Source: Streptomyces vinaceus (GTDB lineage: Bacteria; Actinomycetota; Actinomycetes; Streptomycetales; Streptomycetaceae). From it: 64,000 bases of DNA. Location of the stretch: assembly GCF_008704935.1 (NCBI RefSeq), contig NZ_CP023692.1, positions 5,707,501 to 5,771,500 on the forward strand. Direction: 5' to 3'. Below the pieces are notes generated by a model. It saw only the letters and a list, made by a program, of their open reading frames with translations, was not told the origin of the DNA and ran no database searches. Shown in pieces: positions 1 through 11,424 of the stretch. Both the position numbers and the translations under genes were made by a program. How positions within the stretch are numbered: the stretch's first letter is position 1; every line of letters starts with the position of its first letter.

Positions 1-2663
<2,663 letters not shown>

Positions 2664-2767
2664 AGTTGCTCGCGTCCACTGTGTTAGTTCTGAAGCAACG
2701 AACAGTTGCTGGTTTCTAGAGCTGGAACACAACTACAAAGTGTGCTTGTTCGCTCGAAACCGATAGG

Positions 2768-2886
2768 GTTTCGGTGGTCATAGCGTTAGGGAAACGCCCG
2801 GTTACATTCCGAACCCGGAAGCTAAGCCTTTCAGCGCCGATGGTACTGCAGGGGGGACCCTGTGGGAGAGTAGGACGCCGCCGAAC
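2768..2886 (+). rRNA. 5S ribosomal RNA
   Basis: A 119-base sequence beginning GTTTCGGTGGTCATAGCG and ending CGCCGCCGAAC. The two ends pair to form helix I (GTTTCGGTGG with CCGCCGAAC), and the loop B/C sequence CCGAACCCGGAAGCTAAG is the invariant actinobacterial 5S core. It sits about 100 bases after the 23S 3' end, the normal 23S-5S order of a Streptomyces rrn operon. The spacer shows no tRNA. Confidence 0.97.
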
Positions 2887-2894
2887 AATCTTTC

Positions 2895-2945
2895 AAAGGA
2901 CCCTTGGTCCAGCGTTCAACGCTGGACCAAGGGTCCTTTTTGTTT
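2895..2945 (+). terminator. rRNA operon Rho-independent terminator
   Basis: A perfect 18-bp stem (2897-2914 with 2920-2937) with a TTCAA loop is followed by TTTTTGTTTTT. The stem extends by A-T pairs at its foot. This is a canonical intrinsic terminator directly after 5S and closes the rrn operon. Confidence 0.95.
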
Positions 2946-3027
2946 TTCACCTCTTTACGCCGAAGCGCGGCCATGGGTTGGTTGCGCGAGAATGACTAGC
3001 GGTACCCCGAAGACAGGAGTCACACCC

Positions 3028-5412
3028 ATGTCCAACTCTCCCGACGATCGTCCGGAGCGCGAGCCTCGGCGCAACGACGGCGGTGACAGGGGCGGCTACC
3101 GCGGGGGCCGTGACGACCGTGGCGGTGACCGTGGTGGCTTCCGCCGCGACGACCGCGGTGGCCGTCCGACCGGTGGCGGCGCAGGCGGCGGCGGTTTCCG
3201 CCGTGACGACCGCGGCGGGCGTCCCGCCGGCGGTGGTGGCGGCGGCTTCCGTCGCGACGACCGCGGTGGCGACCGTCCGTCGTACCCCCGTCGTGACGAC
3301 GACCGCGGTGGGCGTCCGTCCTACCCGCGTCGTGATGACGACCGCGGTGGTTTCCGCGGCGGTCGTGACGACCGTGGCGGCGACCGTCCGTCCTACCCGC
3401 GCCGCGACGACCGGGGCGAGCGTCCCTCGTACCCGCGTCGCGACGACCGTCCCTCCGGTGGTGGCGGCGGTTTCCGTCGTGACGACCGCGGTGGCGACCG
3501 CCCGTCCTTCCCGCGTCGCGATGACGACCGCGGTGGTTTCCGCGGCGGTCGTGACGACCGCGGCGGCGACCGTCCGTCCTACCCGCGCCGCGACGACCGC
3601 GGTGAGCGTCCCTCCGGTGGTGGCGGTGGCTTCCGCCGTGACGACCGCGGCGGCGACCGCCCGACCGGTGGCGGCTTCCGCGGCCGCGAGGACCGTCCGT
3701 CGTACCCGCGCCGTGACGACCGGGGCGAGCGTCCCTCGTACCCGCGTCGTGACGACCGGCCCTCCGGTGGTGGCTTCCGTCGTGACGACCGGGGCGACCG
3801 GCCTTCCGGTGGTGGCGGCGGTTTCCGTCGTGACGACCGCGGTGGCGACCGCCCGTCCTTCCCGCGTCGCGATGACGACCGCGGTGGTTTCCGCGGCGGC
3901 CGCGACGACCGTGGCGGCGACCGCCCCTCCTACCCGCGCCGTGACGACCGGGGCGAGCGTCCCTCGTACCCGCGTCGCGACGACCGGCCCTCCGGTGGTG
4001 GCTTCCGTCGTGACGACCGGGGCGAGCGTCCCTCCGGTGGCGGCGGCGGTTTCCGCCGCGATGACCGCGGTGGCGACCGTCCGTCCTACCCCCGTCGCGA
4101 CGACGACCGCGGTGGTTTCCGCGGCGGCCGCGACGACCGTGGCGGCGACCGCCCCTCCTACCCGCGCCGCGACGACCGCGGTGAGCGTCCCTCCGGTGGC
4201 GGCGGCGGTTTCCGCCGCGACGACCGCGGTGGCGACCGCCCGTCGTACCCCCGTCGCGACGACGACCGCGGTGGGCGTCCCTCGTACCCGCGTCGTGATG
4301 ACGACCGCGGTGGTTTCCGCGGCGGTCGTGACGACCGTGGCGGCGACCGTCCGTCCTACCCGCGCCGCGACGACCGCGGCGGCGACCGCGGCGGCTTCCG
4401 TGGCCGTGACGACCGTGGCGGTGACCGCGGTGGCTACCGTGGCGGCCGTGATGAGCGCGGCGGTGACCGCGACTACCGTGCGGACCGCGACCGTGACCCG
4501 GTCAAGCGGCTTCCGATCGACGAGGACGTCACCGGTCTCGAGATCGACGCCGATGTCCGCCAGGAGCTCCTGAGCCTGCCCAAGGGGCTGGCCGAGGAGG
4601 TCTCCCGCAACCTGGTCATGGTGGCCCGGCTGATCGACGAGGACCCGGAGCAGGCGTACGCGTACTCGCGCATCGCCCTGCGCCTGGCCTCCCGCGTCGC
4701 CGCCGTGCGCGAGGCCGCCGGCTTCGCCGCGTACGCCACGCAGAAGTACAGCGAGGCGCTCGCCGAGTTCCGCGCCGCCAAGCGCATGACCGGCTCCGTC
4801 GAGCTGTGGCCCGTCATGGCCGACTGCGAGCGCGGCCTCGGCCGCCCCGAGCGCGCGCTGGCCATGGCCGGCGAGCCCGAGGTGCAGAAGCTGGACAAGG
4901 CCGGCCAGGTCGAGATGCGCCTGGTCGCCGCCGGTGCCCGCCGGGACATGGGGCAGCTCGACGCCGCCATCGTGACCCTGCAGAGCCCGGAGCTGGCCTC
5001 CAACTCCGTGCAGCCGTGGACCGCACGCCTGCGGTACGCCTACGCCGACGCCCTGCTGGCCGCCGGCCGTGAGGACGAGGCCCGCGAGTGGTTCGCCAAG
5101 ACGGTCGAGGCGGACAAGGACGGCGCGATGGACGCCTCCGACCGGCTCGCCGAGCTGGACGGGGTCGAGTTCGTCGACGCGCTCGGCGGCGATGAGCCGG
5201 ACGACGTCGACGCCGACGACGAGGACGACGAGCAGGACGCCGCCGAGGTGGCCGCCGCCGAGCGCGCCTCCGACCAGGCCGAGTACTACGACGAGGACGA
5301 CGAGGAGTACGAGCCCCTGGAGGGGTCCGCTTCCGACGCCGACGTCGACGTCACCGACGAGATCGCCGTCGTCGAGGACGAGGACGACGAGCAGGACCGT
5401 GACAAGGCCTGA
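3028..5412 (+). CDS. RGG/DRGG-repeat low-complexity protein with TPR-like domain and acidic tail
   Basis: Predicted 794-residue protein. ATG 3028 is preceded by AGGAG (3015-3019) at 8-base spacing; an upstream in-frame ATG at 2992 lacks this. Residues about 10-490 are an Arg/Gly/Asp low-complexity tract with about thirty DDRG motifs in units such as RRDDRGGDRPSYP and GGGGGFRRDDRGG. Residues about 490-715 are an ordered helical region with TPR-like helix pairs (for example YSEALAEFRAAKR). The last 75 or so residues are strongly acidic. RGG tracts usually bind RNA or drive condensates and TPRs bind proteins; a role in RNA or ribosome biology next to rrn is inference. Another frame is open across the repeats, but it is a shadow. 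Real gene, function unknown. Confidence 0.85.
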   Translation: MSNSPDDRPEREPRRNDGGDRGGYRGGRDDRGGDRGGFRRDDRGGRPTGGGAGGGGFRRDDRGGRPAGGGGGGFRRDDRGGDRPSYPRRDDDRGGRPSYPRRDDDRGGFRGGRDDRGGDRPSYPRRDDRGERPSYPRRDDRPSGGGGGFRRDDRGGDRPSFPRRDDDRGGFRGGRDDRGGDRPSYPRRDDRGERPSGGGGGFRRDDRGGDRPTGGGFRGREDRPSYPRRDDRGERPSYPRRDDRPSGGGFRRDDRGDRPSGGGGGFRRDDRGGDRPSFPRRDDDRGGFRGGRDDRGGDRPSYPRRDDRGERPSYPRRDDRPSGGGFRRDDRGERPSGGGGGFRRDDRGGDRPSYPRRDDDRGGFRGGRDDRGGDRPSYPRRDDRGERPSGGGGGFRRDDRGGDRPSYPRRDDDRGGRPSYPRRDDDRGGFRGGRDDRGGDRPSYPRRDDRGGDRGGFRGRDDRGGDRGGYRGGRDERGGDRDYRADRDRDPVKRLPIDEDVTGLEIDADVRQELLSLPKGLAEEVSRNLVMVARLIDEDPEQAYAYSRIALRLASRVAAVREAAGFAAYATQKYSEALAEFRAAKRMTGSVELWPVMADCERGLGRPERALAMAGEPEVQKLDKAGQVEMRLVAAGARRDMGQLDAAIVTLQSPELASNSVQPWTARLRYAYADALLAAGREDEAREWFAKTVEADKDGAMDASDRLAELDGVEFVDALGGDEPDDVDADDEDDEQDAAEVAAAERASDQAEYYDEDDEEYEPLEGSASDADVDVTDEIAVVEDEDDEQDRDKA

Positions 5413-5431
5413 GCGCCTGACCGGCTGAGTT

Positions 5432-5471
5432 GAGAAAGGGCGGTACCCCTCCGGGGGTACCGCCCTTTCTC
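5432..5471. terminator. Bidirectional terminator between convergent genes
   Basis: Perfect 18-bp inverted repeat (5432-5449 with 5454-5471), loop TCCG, stem beginning GAGAAAGGGCGGTACCCC. The AAAG/CTTT foot gives a short T run in either direction. It lies between the convergent RGG-protein gene and the DUF1015 gene, so it can serve both. Confidence 0.85.
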
Positions 5472-5496
5472 GTGTCCGAGGCTGCGCCGGGCCGGG

Positions 5497-6768
5497 TCAG
5501 TCGAGGCTGCGCAGGACCAGGCCGGTGGCCGGCTTCGGGCCGAACGAGGTCGACTTGCGGGGCATCGTGACGCCCTGGCGGGCCAGGTCCCGGACGACCG
5601 CCTCCCGTACGGGGTGCAACAGGACCGCGGTGCCGCCGTGGCGCTCGGCCATGGCGACGGTGGCCGCCGCGTCGTGGATGTAGGTGATCTGGTCCGGGGC
5701 GTCCGGGATCCGCCACAGGGTGTCCAGGAGCGTCGCGTGCAGGACGGTAGCGTCCAGCCGGCGCCAGGCCTCGGGGCGGTCGCGCCGTACGGTGCGCTCC
5801 AGCAGGTCCAGGTCCGGGTCGGTGACCAGGTGGAAGGTGCCGTCGCCGGCCAGGAGGAAGGCGTTGCCGCGCTCCGCGGCGTCGGCGAGGGCCTCCAGGG
5901 CGAGCGGCAGAGGTCCCTCCACCGGGCGGACCAGGAAGTGGCCCTCCACGGCGGCCAGGGCGTCCGCGACGGGGAGGCGGCGCAGCATCCGGTGGATGGC
6001 GCGGACCTGGAGCGGGTAGCGGGCGGTGTCGACGAGGAGGACCAGGCCGAAGTCCCAGTCGGTGGGGGACTGGTGCTCCTCCTGGAGGCGCAGGTACGTC
6101 GCCCAGCGGTGGTGGCCGTCGGCGATGAGGGCCTGGCGGTGGCCGAGATCGGTGGTGACGGCGGCCAGGTCGGCCGGGTCGGTGATGGCCCAGAGCCGGT
6201 GCCGGAAGCCGTCCTCGGTGGTGGTGGCCAGCAGCGGCGGGCGGGCGGCGGTCCGCTCGACGACCGCCGTCGCGCCGGCCGCGGGGTCGCCGCCGAGGTA
6301 GGTGAGCAGGAGCGGTTCAAGATTGGCCGAAGCGGCCCGCATGAGACCGGCCCGGTCGGTGACCACGTCGGGCATGACGTCCTCGTGCGGCAGGACGATG
6401 CCGGCGTCGGGCTTCGAGAGGGCCAGGGCGCCGATCACGCCGCGCTGGAGCACGCTGCCCTTGCGCTGCTCGTAGACGTACAGCGCGGGCTCGGGGTCGG
6501 CGCTGAGGACGCCCTTGGAGAGCCAGTCGTGCAGGGTGTGCGCGGCCTGTTCGTTGCGCTCGGCGGGAGTGTCGGCCTGGGGGAGGATCAGGCGGACGAT
6601 GTTGTGCGGGTCGGCGGACTCCAGGTGGTCGACGCCGTCGGGCCGCACGACCACGTCGTACGGCGGTGAGGTGACGGCGGCGAGGCTGCCGACGCGCTCC
6701 GGGTCATAGCGCAGTCCATGGAAGGGGATCAGGCGCAGCCCGTCGTCCGCGGTACCAGATGTGGTCAT
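5497..6768 (-). CDS. DUF1015 family protein
   Basis: Predicted 423-residue cytoplasmic protein matching the DUF1015 family: the N-terminal signature LIPFHGLRYDP...SPPYDVV is clear, as are NIVRLILP and the IADGHHR motif mid-protein. The biochemical role of this family is not established. The start was placed at the ATG on the complement of 6766-6768, just before MTTSGTADDG. The frame extends upstream only to a TTG with no better ribosome site, and no strong Shine-Dalgarno is visible for either. It converges on the RGG-repeat gene across a shared terminator and is divergent from the HAD gene at 6909. Confidence 0.88.
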   Translation of the reverse strand: MTTSGTADDGLRLIPFHGLRYDPERVGSLAAVTSPPYDVVVRPDGVDHLESADPHNIVRLILPQADTPAERNEQAAHTLHDWLSKGVLSADPEPALYVYEQRKGSVLQRGVIGALALSKPDAGIVLPHEDVMPDVVTDRAGLMRAASANLEPLLLTYLGGDPAAGATAVVERTAARPPLLATTTEDGFRHRLWAITDPADLAAVTTDLGHRQALIADGHHRWATYLRLQEEHQSPTDWDFGLVLLVDTARYPLQVRAIHRMLRRLPVADALAAVEGHFLVRPVEGPLPLALEALADAAERGNAFLLAGDGTFHLVTDPDLDLLERTVRRDRPEAWRRLDATVLHATLLDTLWRIPDAPDQITYIHDAAATVAMAERHGGTAVLLHPVREAVVRDLARQGVTMPRKSTSFGPKPATGLVLRSLD

Positions 6769-6908
6769 TGGTGCATGGTAAGACGCGTCTCGCGATGCGG
6801 GATGATCGGGTGAGGAAGACAGCAAGTCGCATGCGTTCGGTATCGGTCACGGGCGGACGGATGTGACGGACGGACCGTCGTGGATCGAGTGGACAGGGAG
6901 CCGACAGG

Positions 6909-7940
6909 ATGACCCGGCAGAGCAGGACGAGTCCGGCGGGCAGCGAGCGCAGCCTGCACCAGGCGTACGACACGGCCCTGCTGGACCTGGACGGGGTGGT
7001 GTACGCGGGTGGCGAGGCGATCGCGTACGCGGCGGAGTCCCTCGCCGCGGCCCGGGACGGCGGGATGCACCTCGCGTACGTCACGAACAACGCGCTGCGC
7101 ACCCCGGAGGCGGTCGCCGAGCACCTGGGCGAGCTGGGGATCCCGACCGAGGCCGGCGAGGTGATCACCTCGGCGCAGGCGGTGGCCCGGCTGATCTCGG
7201 AGCAGGTGGAGCCGGGGTCCAAGGTGCTGGTGATCGGCGGGGAGGGGTTGCGGGTCGCGCTGCGCGAGCGGGGGCTCGTACCGGTGGACTCCGCCGACGA
7301 GGAGGGGCTCGCGGCGGTCGTCCAGGGGTACGGGGGCCCGGACCTGCCGTGGTCGCGGTTCGCGGAGGCTTCGTACGCGATCCACCGCGGGGTGCCGTGG
7401 TTCGCGTCGAACACCGACCTGACGATTCCGGGGGCGCGGGGGATCGGGCCGGGCAACGGGGCCGCGGTGGAGGTCGTACGGATCGCGACGGGAGCGGAGC
7501 CGCAGGTGGCGGGCAAGCCGCTGCCCCCGATGCACCGGGAGACGGTGCTGCGGACGGGGGCGGAGCGGCCGCTGGTGGTCGGGGACCGGCTGGACACGGA
7601 CATCGAGGGCGCGTTCAACGGGGACGTGGACTCGCTGCTGGTGCTGACCGGGGTGACGGACGGGGCGCAGCTGCTGCGGGCCGAGCCGGCGCACCGGCCG
7701 ACGTACGTGGACCGGGACCTGCGGGGGCTGCTGACGGGGCAGCCGGAGGTCGTGGCCGCGGGGGAGGGTTTCCGCTGCGGGGGCTGGACCGCGGTGGCGG
7801 CGGCGGACGCACTGGAACTGCGGGGCGAGGGCGAGCCGCTGGACGGGCTGCGGGCGCTGTGCGCGGCGGCGTGGACCCGGGCCGGGGACGGCTCGTGCAC
7901 GCTGGACGCGGGCAAGGCGCTGGCCCGGATCGGCCTTTAG
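6909..7940 (+). CDS. HAD-IIA family phosphatase (NagD/phosphoglycolate-phosphatase type)
   Basis: Predicted 343-residue HAD-superfamily hydrolase. The nucleophile motif DLDGVVY lies near residue 24, VTNNA (motif II) near residue 57, and VVGDRLDTDIEGA (motif III/IV) near residue 225. The IIA subfamily cap lies between motifs II and III. Such enzymes dephosphorylate small metabolites (glycerol phosphate, phosphoglycolate, nucleotides); the substrate cannot be read from sequence. The ATG is preceded by GACAGG and, further back, AGGGAG. It is transcribed divergently from the DUF1015 gene with about 140 bases between. The siderophore operon follows but has its own iron box. Confidence 0.9.
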   Translation: MTRQSRTSPAGSERSLHQAYDTALLDLDGVVYAGGEAIAYAAESLAAARDGGMHLAYVTNNALRTPEAVAEHLGELGIPTEAGEVITSAQAVARLISEQVEPGSKVLVIGGEGLRVALRERGLVPVDSADEEGLAAVVQGYGGPDLPWSRFAEASYAIHRGVPWFASNTDLTIPGARGIGPGNGAAVEVVRIATGAEPQVAGKPLPPMHRETVLRTGAERPLVVGDRLDTDIEGAFNGDVDSLLVLTGVTDGAQLLRAEPAHRPTYVDRDLRGLLTGQPEVVAAGEGFRCGGWTAVAAADALELRGEGEPLDGLRALCAAAWTRAGDGSCTLDAGKALARIGL

Positions 7941-7988
7941 GCCGGGCCGCCGGGCCCCCTTGGACCAGGACGGAGGGCCAATTCGGGT

Positions 7989-8007
7989 GCAGGGTAGGCT
8001 AACCTAA
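7989..8007 (+). promoter_or_regulatory. Iron box (DmdR/IdeR operator)
   Basis: The 19-mer GCAGGGTAGGCTAACCTAA matches the actinobacterial iron-box consensus TTAGGTTAGGCTCACCTAA at 15 of 19 positions. It ends only 4 bases before the GTG start of the first permease gene. TAGGCT (7995-8000), inside the box, is a plausible -10 hexamer, which would put the transcript start at or near the GTG (a leaderless mRNA). Fe(II)-DmdR binding here would repress the siderophore transporter in iron-rich conditions. Confidence 0.85.
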
Positions 8008-8011
8008 CCTC

Positions 8012-9058
8012 GTGTTGGTCGAGAGTCCCCCTGAACAGAGCGCGGCGCCGGTCGCCGCCATCCGCCCGCGGCACGCCGCGCGCGCCGCCGGTCTGCTCGG
8101 CGCCCTGGCGGTGCTGGCCGTGATCGCGGTGGCGAGCATCGCCGTGGGGGCCAGGCAGATGCCCCTCGACCAGGTCTGGCACGGCCTGTTCCACTACGCG
8201 GGAACGCCCTCCGACGTCGTGGTGCGCGATCTGCGGGTCCCGCGCACCCTCCTCGGGCTGATGGTCGGGCTCGGGCTCGGCCTTTCCGGGGCCGTGATGC
8301 AGGCGTTGACCCGCAACCCGCTGGCCGAGCCCGGCATCCTCGGCGTCAACGCGGGCGCGGCGGCCGCCGTGGTCTCGGCGATCACCTTCCTCGGGGCCTC
8401 CTCGCTCAGCGAGTTCGTGTGGTGGGCCTTCCTCGGCGCCGCCGTCGTCTCCGTCGTCGTCTACGTACTCGGCGGAAGCCGCAGCGCCACCCCGGTGCGC
8501 CTCGCGCTCGCCGGTACGGCGGCCAGCGCGGCCCTGGTCGGCTACATCAACGCCGTGCAGCTGATGGACAGCAAGGCGCTGGACAAGCTGCGCTTCTGGA
8601 CCGTGGGCTCCCTGGCCTCCGCGAACATGGACACCGTCCGGCAGGTGGCGCCGTTCCTGGTGGTGGGCGCGCTGATCGCGCTCACGCTGGGCCGGTCGCT
8701 CAACGCGATGGCCATGGGCGACGACACCGCACGGGCTCTGGGTGCCCATCTGACGCGGACCCGGATCGGCGCCATGGTGGCCATCACGCTGCTGTGCGGG
8801 GCGGCGACCGCGGCCTGCGGGCCGATCGTCTTCATCGGGCTGATGATCCCGCACCTGGTGCGGATCATCACCGGTCCCGACATGCGCTGGGTGCTCGCCT
8901 ACTCGGCGGTCCTCTCGCCGGTGCTGCTGCTGGGCGCGGACGTCATCGGCCGGGTCGTCACGCGGCCCGCCGAGCTCCAGGTCGGCATCGTCACCGCGCT
9001 GATCGGCGGGCCCGTCTTCATCTACCTCGTCCGGCGCAAGAGGATGGCCCAGCTGTGA
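8012..9058 (+). CDS. Siderophore ABC transporter permease, FecCD family
   Basis: Predicted 348-residue multi-pass membrane protein of the FecCD/BtuC permease family. It shows a long N-terminal helix after residue 20, DLRVPRTLLGLMVG, the RNPLAEPGILGVNAGA signature, and the coupling-helix region GPIVFIGLMIPHLVR near residue 270. With the next two genes it forms the inner-membrane import unit for ferric siderophores; no substrate-binding lipoprotein gene is adjacent. GTG 8012 lies against the iron box with no Shine-Dalgarno, so leaderless translation is likely. The last bases overlap the next gene (GTGA). Confidence 0.93.
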   Translation: MLVESPPEQSAAPVAAIRPRHAARAAGLLGALAVLAVIAVASIAVGARQMPLDQVWHGLFHYAGTPSDVVVRDLRVPRTLLGLMVGLGLGLSGAVMQALTRNPLAEPGILGVNAGAAAAVVSAITFLGASSLSEFVWWAFLGAAVVSVVVYVLGGSRSATPVRLALAGTAASAALVGYINAVQLMDSKALDKLRFWTVGSLASANMDTVRQVAPFLVVGALIALTLGRSLNAMAMGDDTARALGAHLTRTRIGAMVAITLLCGAATAACGPIVFIGLMIPHLVRIITGPDMRWVLAYSAVLSPVLLLGADVIGRVVTRPAELQVGIVTALIGGPVFIYLVRRKRMAQL

Positions 9059-10116
9059 CCGTCGACCTTCGGGCGGACAAGCCCGGATCCCGTGCCCTGT
9101 GCGGCCCCGCGGGGCTGTCCCTGCGGCTGGAGCCGCGCGCGCTGACGGTCGGGCTGCTGCTCGTCGCGGCCGCCGTGGCGATGGCCGTCGTCCTCATCGG
9201 CACCGGCGACTTCGAGATCGCGCCGTGGGACGTCGTACAGACCCTGCTGGGCAACGGCACCCCGGCGAACGACTTCATCGTCAACGACCTGCGGCTGCCG
9301 CGGGTGGTGGTCGCGCTGCTGGTGGGCGCGGCGCTGGGGATGGCCGGCGCCGTCTTCCAGTCCGTCTCCCGCAACCCGCTCGGCTCCCCGGACCTGCTCG
9401 GCTTCAGCTACGGCTCGTCGGTCGGCGCGCTCGTCGTGATCGTCCTGTTCAAGGGCGGCGCGACGGAGGTCGCCGCGGGCGCGCTGGTGGGCGGGCTGAT
9501 CACCGGCGTCCTCGTCTACCTGCTGTCCTACCGGCGCGGCATCCACGGCTACCGGCTGGTGCTGGTCGGCATCGGTGTCTCCGCGATGCTCGTCGCCGTC
9601 ATCAACTACCTGCTGACCAAGGCCGAGCTCGTCGAGGCGACGCGCGCGATGGTCTGGCTGACCGGCTCGCTGGCGGGCCGGGACTGGAGCCAGGTCTGGC
9701 CGCTGCTGGTGACCTGCGCGGTCCTGTTCCCGCTCGTCCTCGGGCAGGGCAGGGCCCTGCGGATGATGGAGATGGGCGACGACGCCGCGTACGCCCTCGG
9801 GGTACGGGTGGAGCGCACGCGGATGCTGCTGATGCTGGCGGCGGTCCTGCTGACCACCGCGGCCGCCGCGGCCGCCGGCCCCATCTCCTTCGTCGCGCTG
9901 GCCGCGCCCCAGCTGGCGCGGCGACTGACCCGCTCGCCCGGGTCGAACCTGCTCACCGGCGCGCTGATGGGCGCCGTCCTGCTGCTCGTCTCCGACTGGG
10001 CCTCGCAGCGCGCCTTCGGCGCCGACCAGCTGCCGGTGGGCGTGGTGACCGGGCTGGTCGGCGGTGTCTACCTGCTCTGGCTGCTCGTCACCGAGCGAAA
10101 GGCGGGGCGCATATGA
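9055..10116 (+). CDS. Siderophore ABC transporter permease, FecCD family (second subunit)
   Basis: Predicted 353-residue partner permease of the same family. It has DLRLPRVVVALLVGAALGMAG, SRNPLGSPDLLGFSYG and GPISFVALAAPQLARRL, the same three landmarks as its neighbour. About ten membrane segments are expected; transport normally uses a heterodimer of two such subunits. GTG 9055 overlaps the preceding stop (GTGA), implying translational coupling; the open frame runs much further upstream inside the first permease gene, but that part is shadow. It is co-transcribed under the iron box. Confidence 0.93.
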   Translation: MTVDLRADKPGSRALCGPAGLSLRLEPRALTVGLLLVAAAVAMAVVLIGTGDFEIAPWDVVQTLLGNGTPANDFIVNDLRLPRVVVALLVGAALGMAGAVFQSVSRNPLGSPDLLGFSYGSSVGALVVIVLFKGGATEVAAGALVGGLITGVLVYLLSYRRGIHGYRLVLVGIGVSAMLVAVINYLLTKAELVEATRAMVWLTGSLAGRDWSQVWPLLVTCAVLFPLVLGQGRALRMMEMGDDAAYALGVRVERTRMLLMLAAVLLTTAAAAAAGPISFVALAAPQLARRLTRSPGSNLLTGALMGAVLLLVSDWASQRAFGADQLPVGVVTGLVGGVYLLWLLVTERKAGRI

Positions 10117-11027
10117 GCACGGATGCCGGCACGGATGCCCGCACGGACACGAGCACGGACACGAGCAACTCAAGGAGTACGCAGGTGCAGCAGCGGCTGA
10201 CCGCGCAGAACGTGACCCTCGGCTACGAGCAGCGGGTCATCGCCGAGAACCTGTCGGTGGAGATCCCCGACCACTCGTTCACGGTGATCGTGGGACCCAA
10301 CGCGTGCGGCAAGTCCACGCTGCTGCGCGCCCTGTCGCGGATGCTGAAGCCGTCCGCCGGGCAGGTGCTGCTGGACGGGCACGCCATCGGGTCCATGCCG
10401 GCGAAGAAGGTCGCCAAGACGCTGGGCCTGCTGCCGCAGTCCTCGATCGCGCCGGACGGGATCACGGTCGCCGACCTGGTCTCGCGCGGCCGGTACCCGC
10501 ACCAGGGGCTGCTGCGGCAGTGGTCCCCGGAGGACGAGCGGATCGTGCGCGAGTCGATGGCCTCGACCGGGGTCGCCGAGCTCGCGGACCGGTCGGTCGA
10601 CGAGCTGTCGGGCGGGCAGCGCCAGCGGGTGTGGATCGCGATGGCGCTGGCGCAGCAGACTCCGCTGCTGCTGCTGGACGAGCCGACCACGTACCTGGAC
10701 ATCCAGCACCAGATCGACGTGCTGGACCTGTGCGCTGAGCTGCACGAGGAGCAGGGGCGGACCCTGGTCGCCGTGCTGCACGACCTCAACCACGCGGCCC
10801 GCTACGCCACGCACCTGATCGCGATGCGCGGCGGCGAGGTCGTGGCGGAGGGGCCGCCGGCCGAGGTGGTCACGGCGGAGCTGGTGGAGGAGGTCTTCGG
10901 CCTGCGCTGCCAGATCATCGACGACCCGGAGACGGGCACCCCGCTGGTGATCCCGGCCGCGCGCAAGCCGAAGACGGCGGCCGGGCGGCTGACGGGGACC
11001 GCGGCAGGGGCTACAGCAGGCTCTTGA
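10113..11027 (+). CDS. Siderophore ABC transporter ATP-binding protein (FepC-like)
   Basis: Predicted 304-residue ATPase. Walker A GPNACGKST, signature LSGGQRQR, Walker B LLLLDEPTTYLD and switch His in VLHDLNHA are all intact. It energises the two FecCD permeases. The start is ambiguous. ATG 10113 overlaps the previous stop (ATGA) but gives a Thr/Asp-rich leader of direct repeats (ACGGAC/ACGAGC). GTG 10185, in frame, has a perfect AAGGAG (10172-10177) at 7-base spacing and gives a 280-residue protein starting right before the ABC fold. The second may be the true start. The 3' end overlaps the convergent SCP2-like gene by 17 bases. Confidence 0.92.
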   Translation: MSTDAGTDARTDTSTDTSNSRSTQVQQRLTAQNVTLGYEQRVIAENLSVEIPDHSFTVIVGPNACGKSTLLRALSRMLKPSAGQVLLDGHAIGSMPAKKVAKTLGLLPQSSIAPDGITVADLVSRGRYPHQGLLRQWSPEDERIVRESMASTGVAELADRSVDELSGGQRQRVWIAMALAQQTPLLLLDEPTTYLDIQHQIDVLDLCAELHEEQGRTLVAVLHDLNHAARYATHLIAMRGGEVVAEGPPAEVVTAELVEEVFGLRCQIIDDPETGTPLVIPAARKPKTAAGRLTGTAAGATAGS

Positions 11028-11358
11028 GGCGGAGCAGGTCGCGGAAGCCGGCCTCCAGGCGGACCCGCCCGGAGGCCCAGGCCTTGGCGAACTTGAGCTC
11101 GCCCGCGACCATCGCCACCAGGTCGTCGCCCGTCATCGCGAGCCGGATCTCGGCCTTCGTGGCGGGCGGGCCGGGGGAGACCGCGTCCACCCGGATCCGG
11201 CCACCTTCGAGGCGGCCGGTGAAGGTCTGGTCCAGGTCCGTGATGTGGCAGCTCAGGGAGCGGTCCATCGCGGCGGCGCCGCGCACACTGCCGTCGGCCT
11301 GCGCGAGGTTGCCGGAGAGTCTGTCGAGTGCGGCGCGGCACTCATCGATCGTAGCCAT
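11011..11358 (-). CDS. SCP2 sterol-binding domain protein
   Basis: Predicted 115-residue small protein with the SCP2 fold pattern: FTGRLEGGRIRVDAV strands, then AEIRLAMTGDDLVAMVAGELKFAKAWASGRV, the motif in which a low-level substrate pocket is measured against a threshold helix. SCP2 domains bind lipids or hydrophobic ligands in the cytosol; the ligand here is unknown. The start is the ATG complementary to 11356-11358, with GAG a few bases upstream. The 3' end overlaps the ABC ATPase gene, so there is no terminator between them. Confidence 0.82.
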   Translation of the reverse strand: MATIDECRAALDRLSGNLAQADGSVRGAAAMDRSLSCHITDLDQTFTGRLEGGRIRVDAVSPGPPATKAEIRLAMTGDDLVAMVAGELKFAKAWASGRVRLEAGFRDLLRLKSLL

Positions 11359-11424
11359 CGTGATCTCGACCGTACCGCAGAGCCGTGCGTGGCCGCCCGG
11401 GGGCTTCGGGGTAGCGTCGGGGGC

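Noticed and set aside
3083..4573. Long plus-strand frame inside the RGG-repeat gene
   Set aside because: It is an out-of-frame reading of the same DNA repeats giving Val/Ala/Thr runs. It has no ribosome site, and the real frame has AGGAG before ATG 3028 and an ordered C-terminus.
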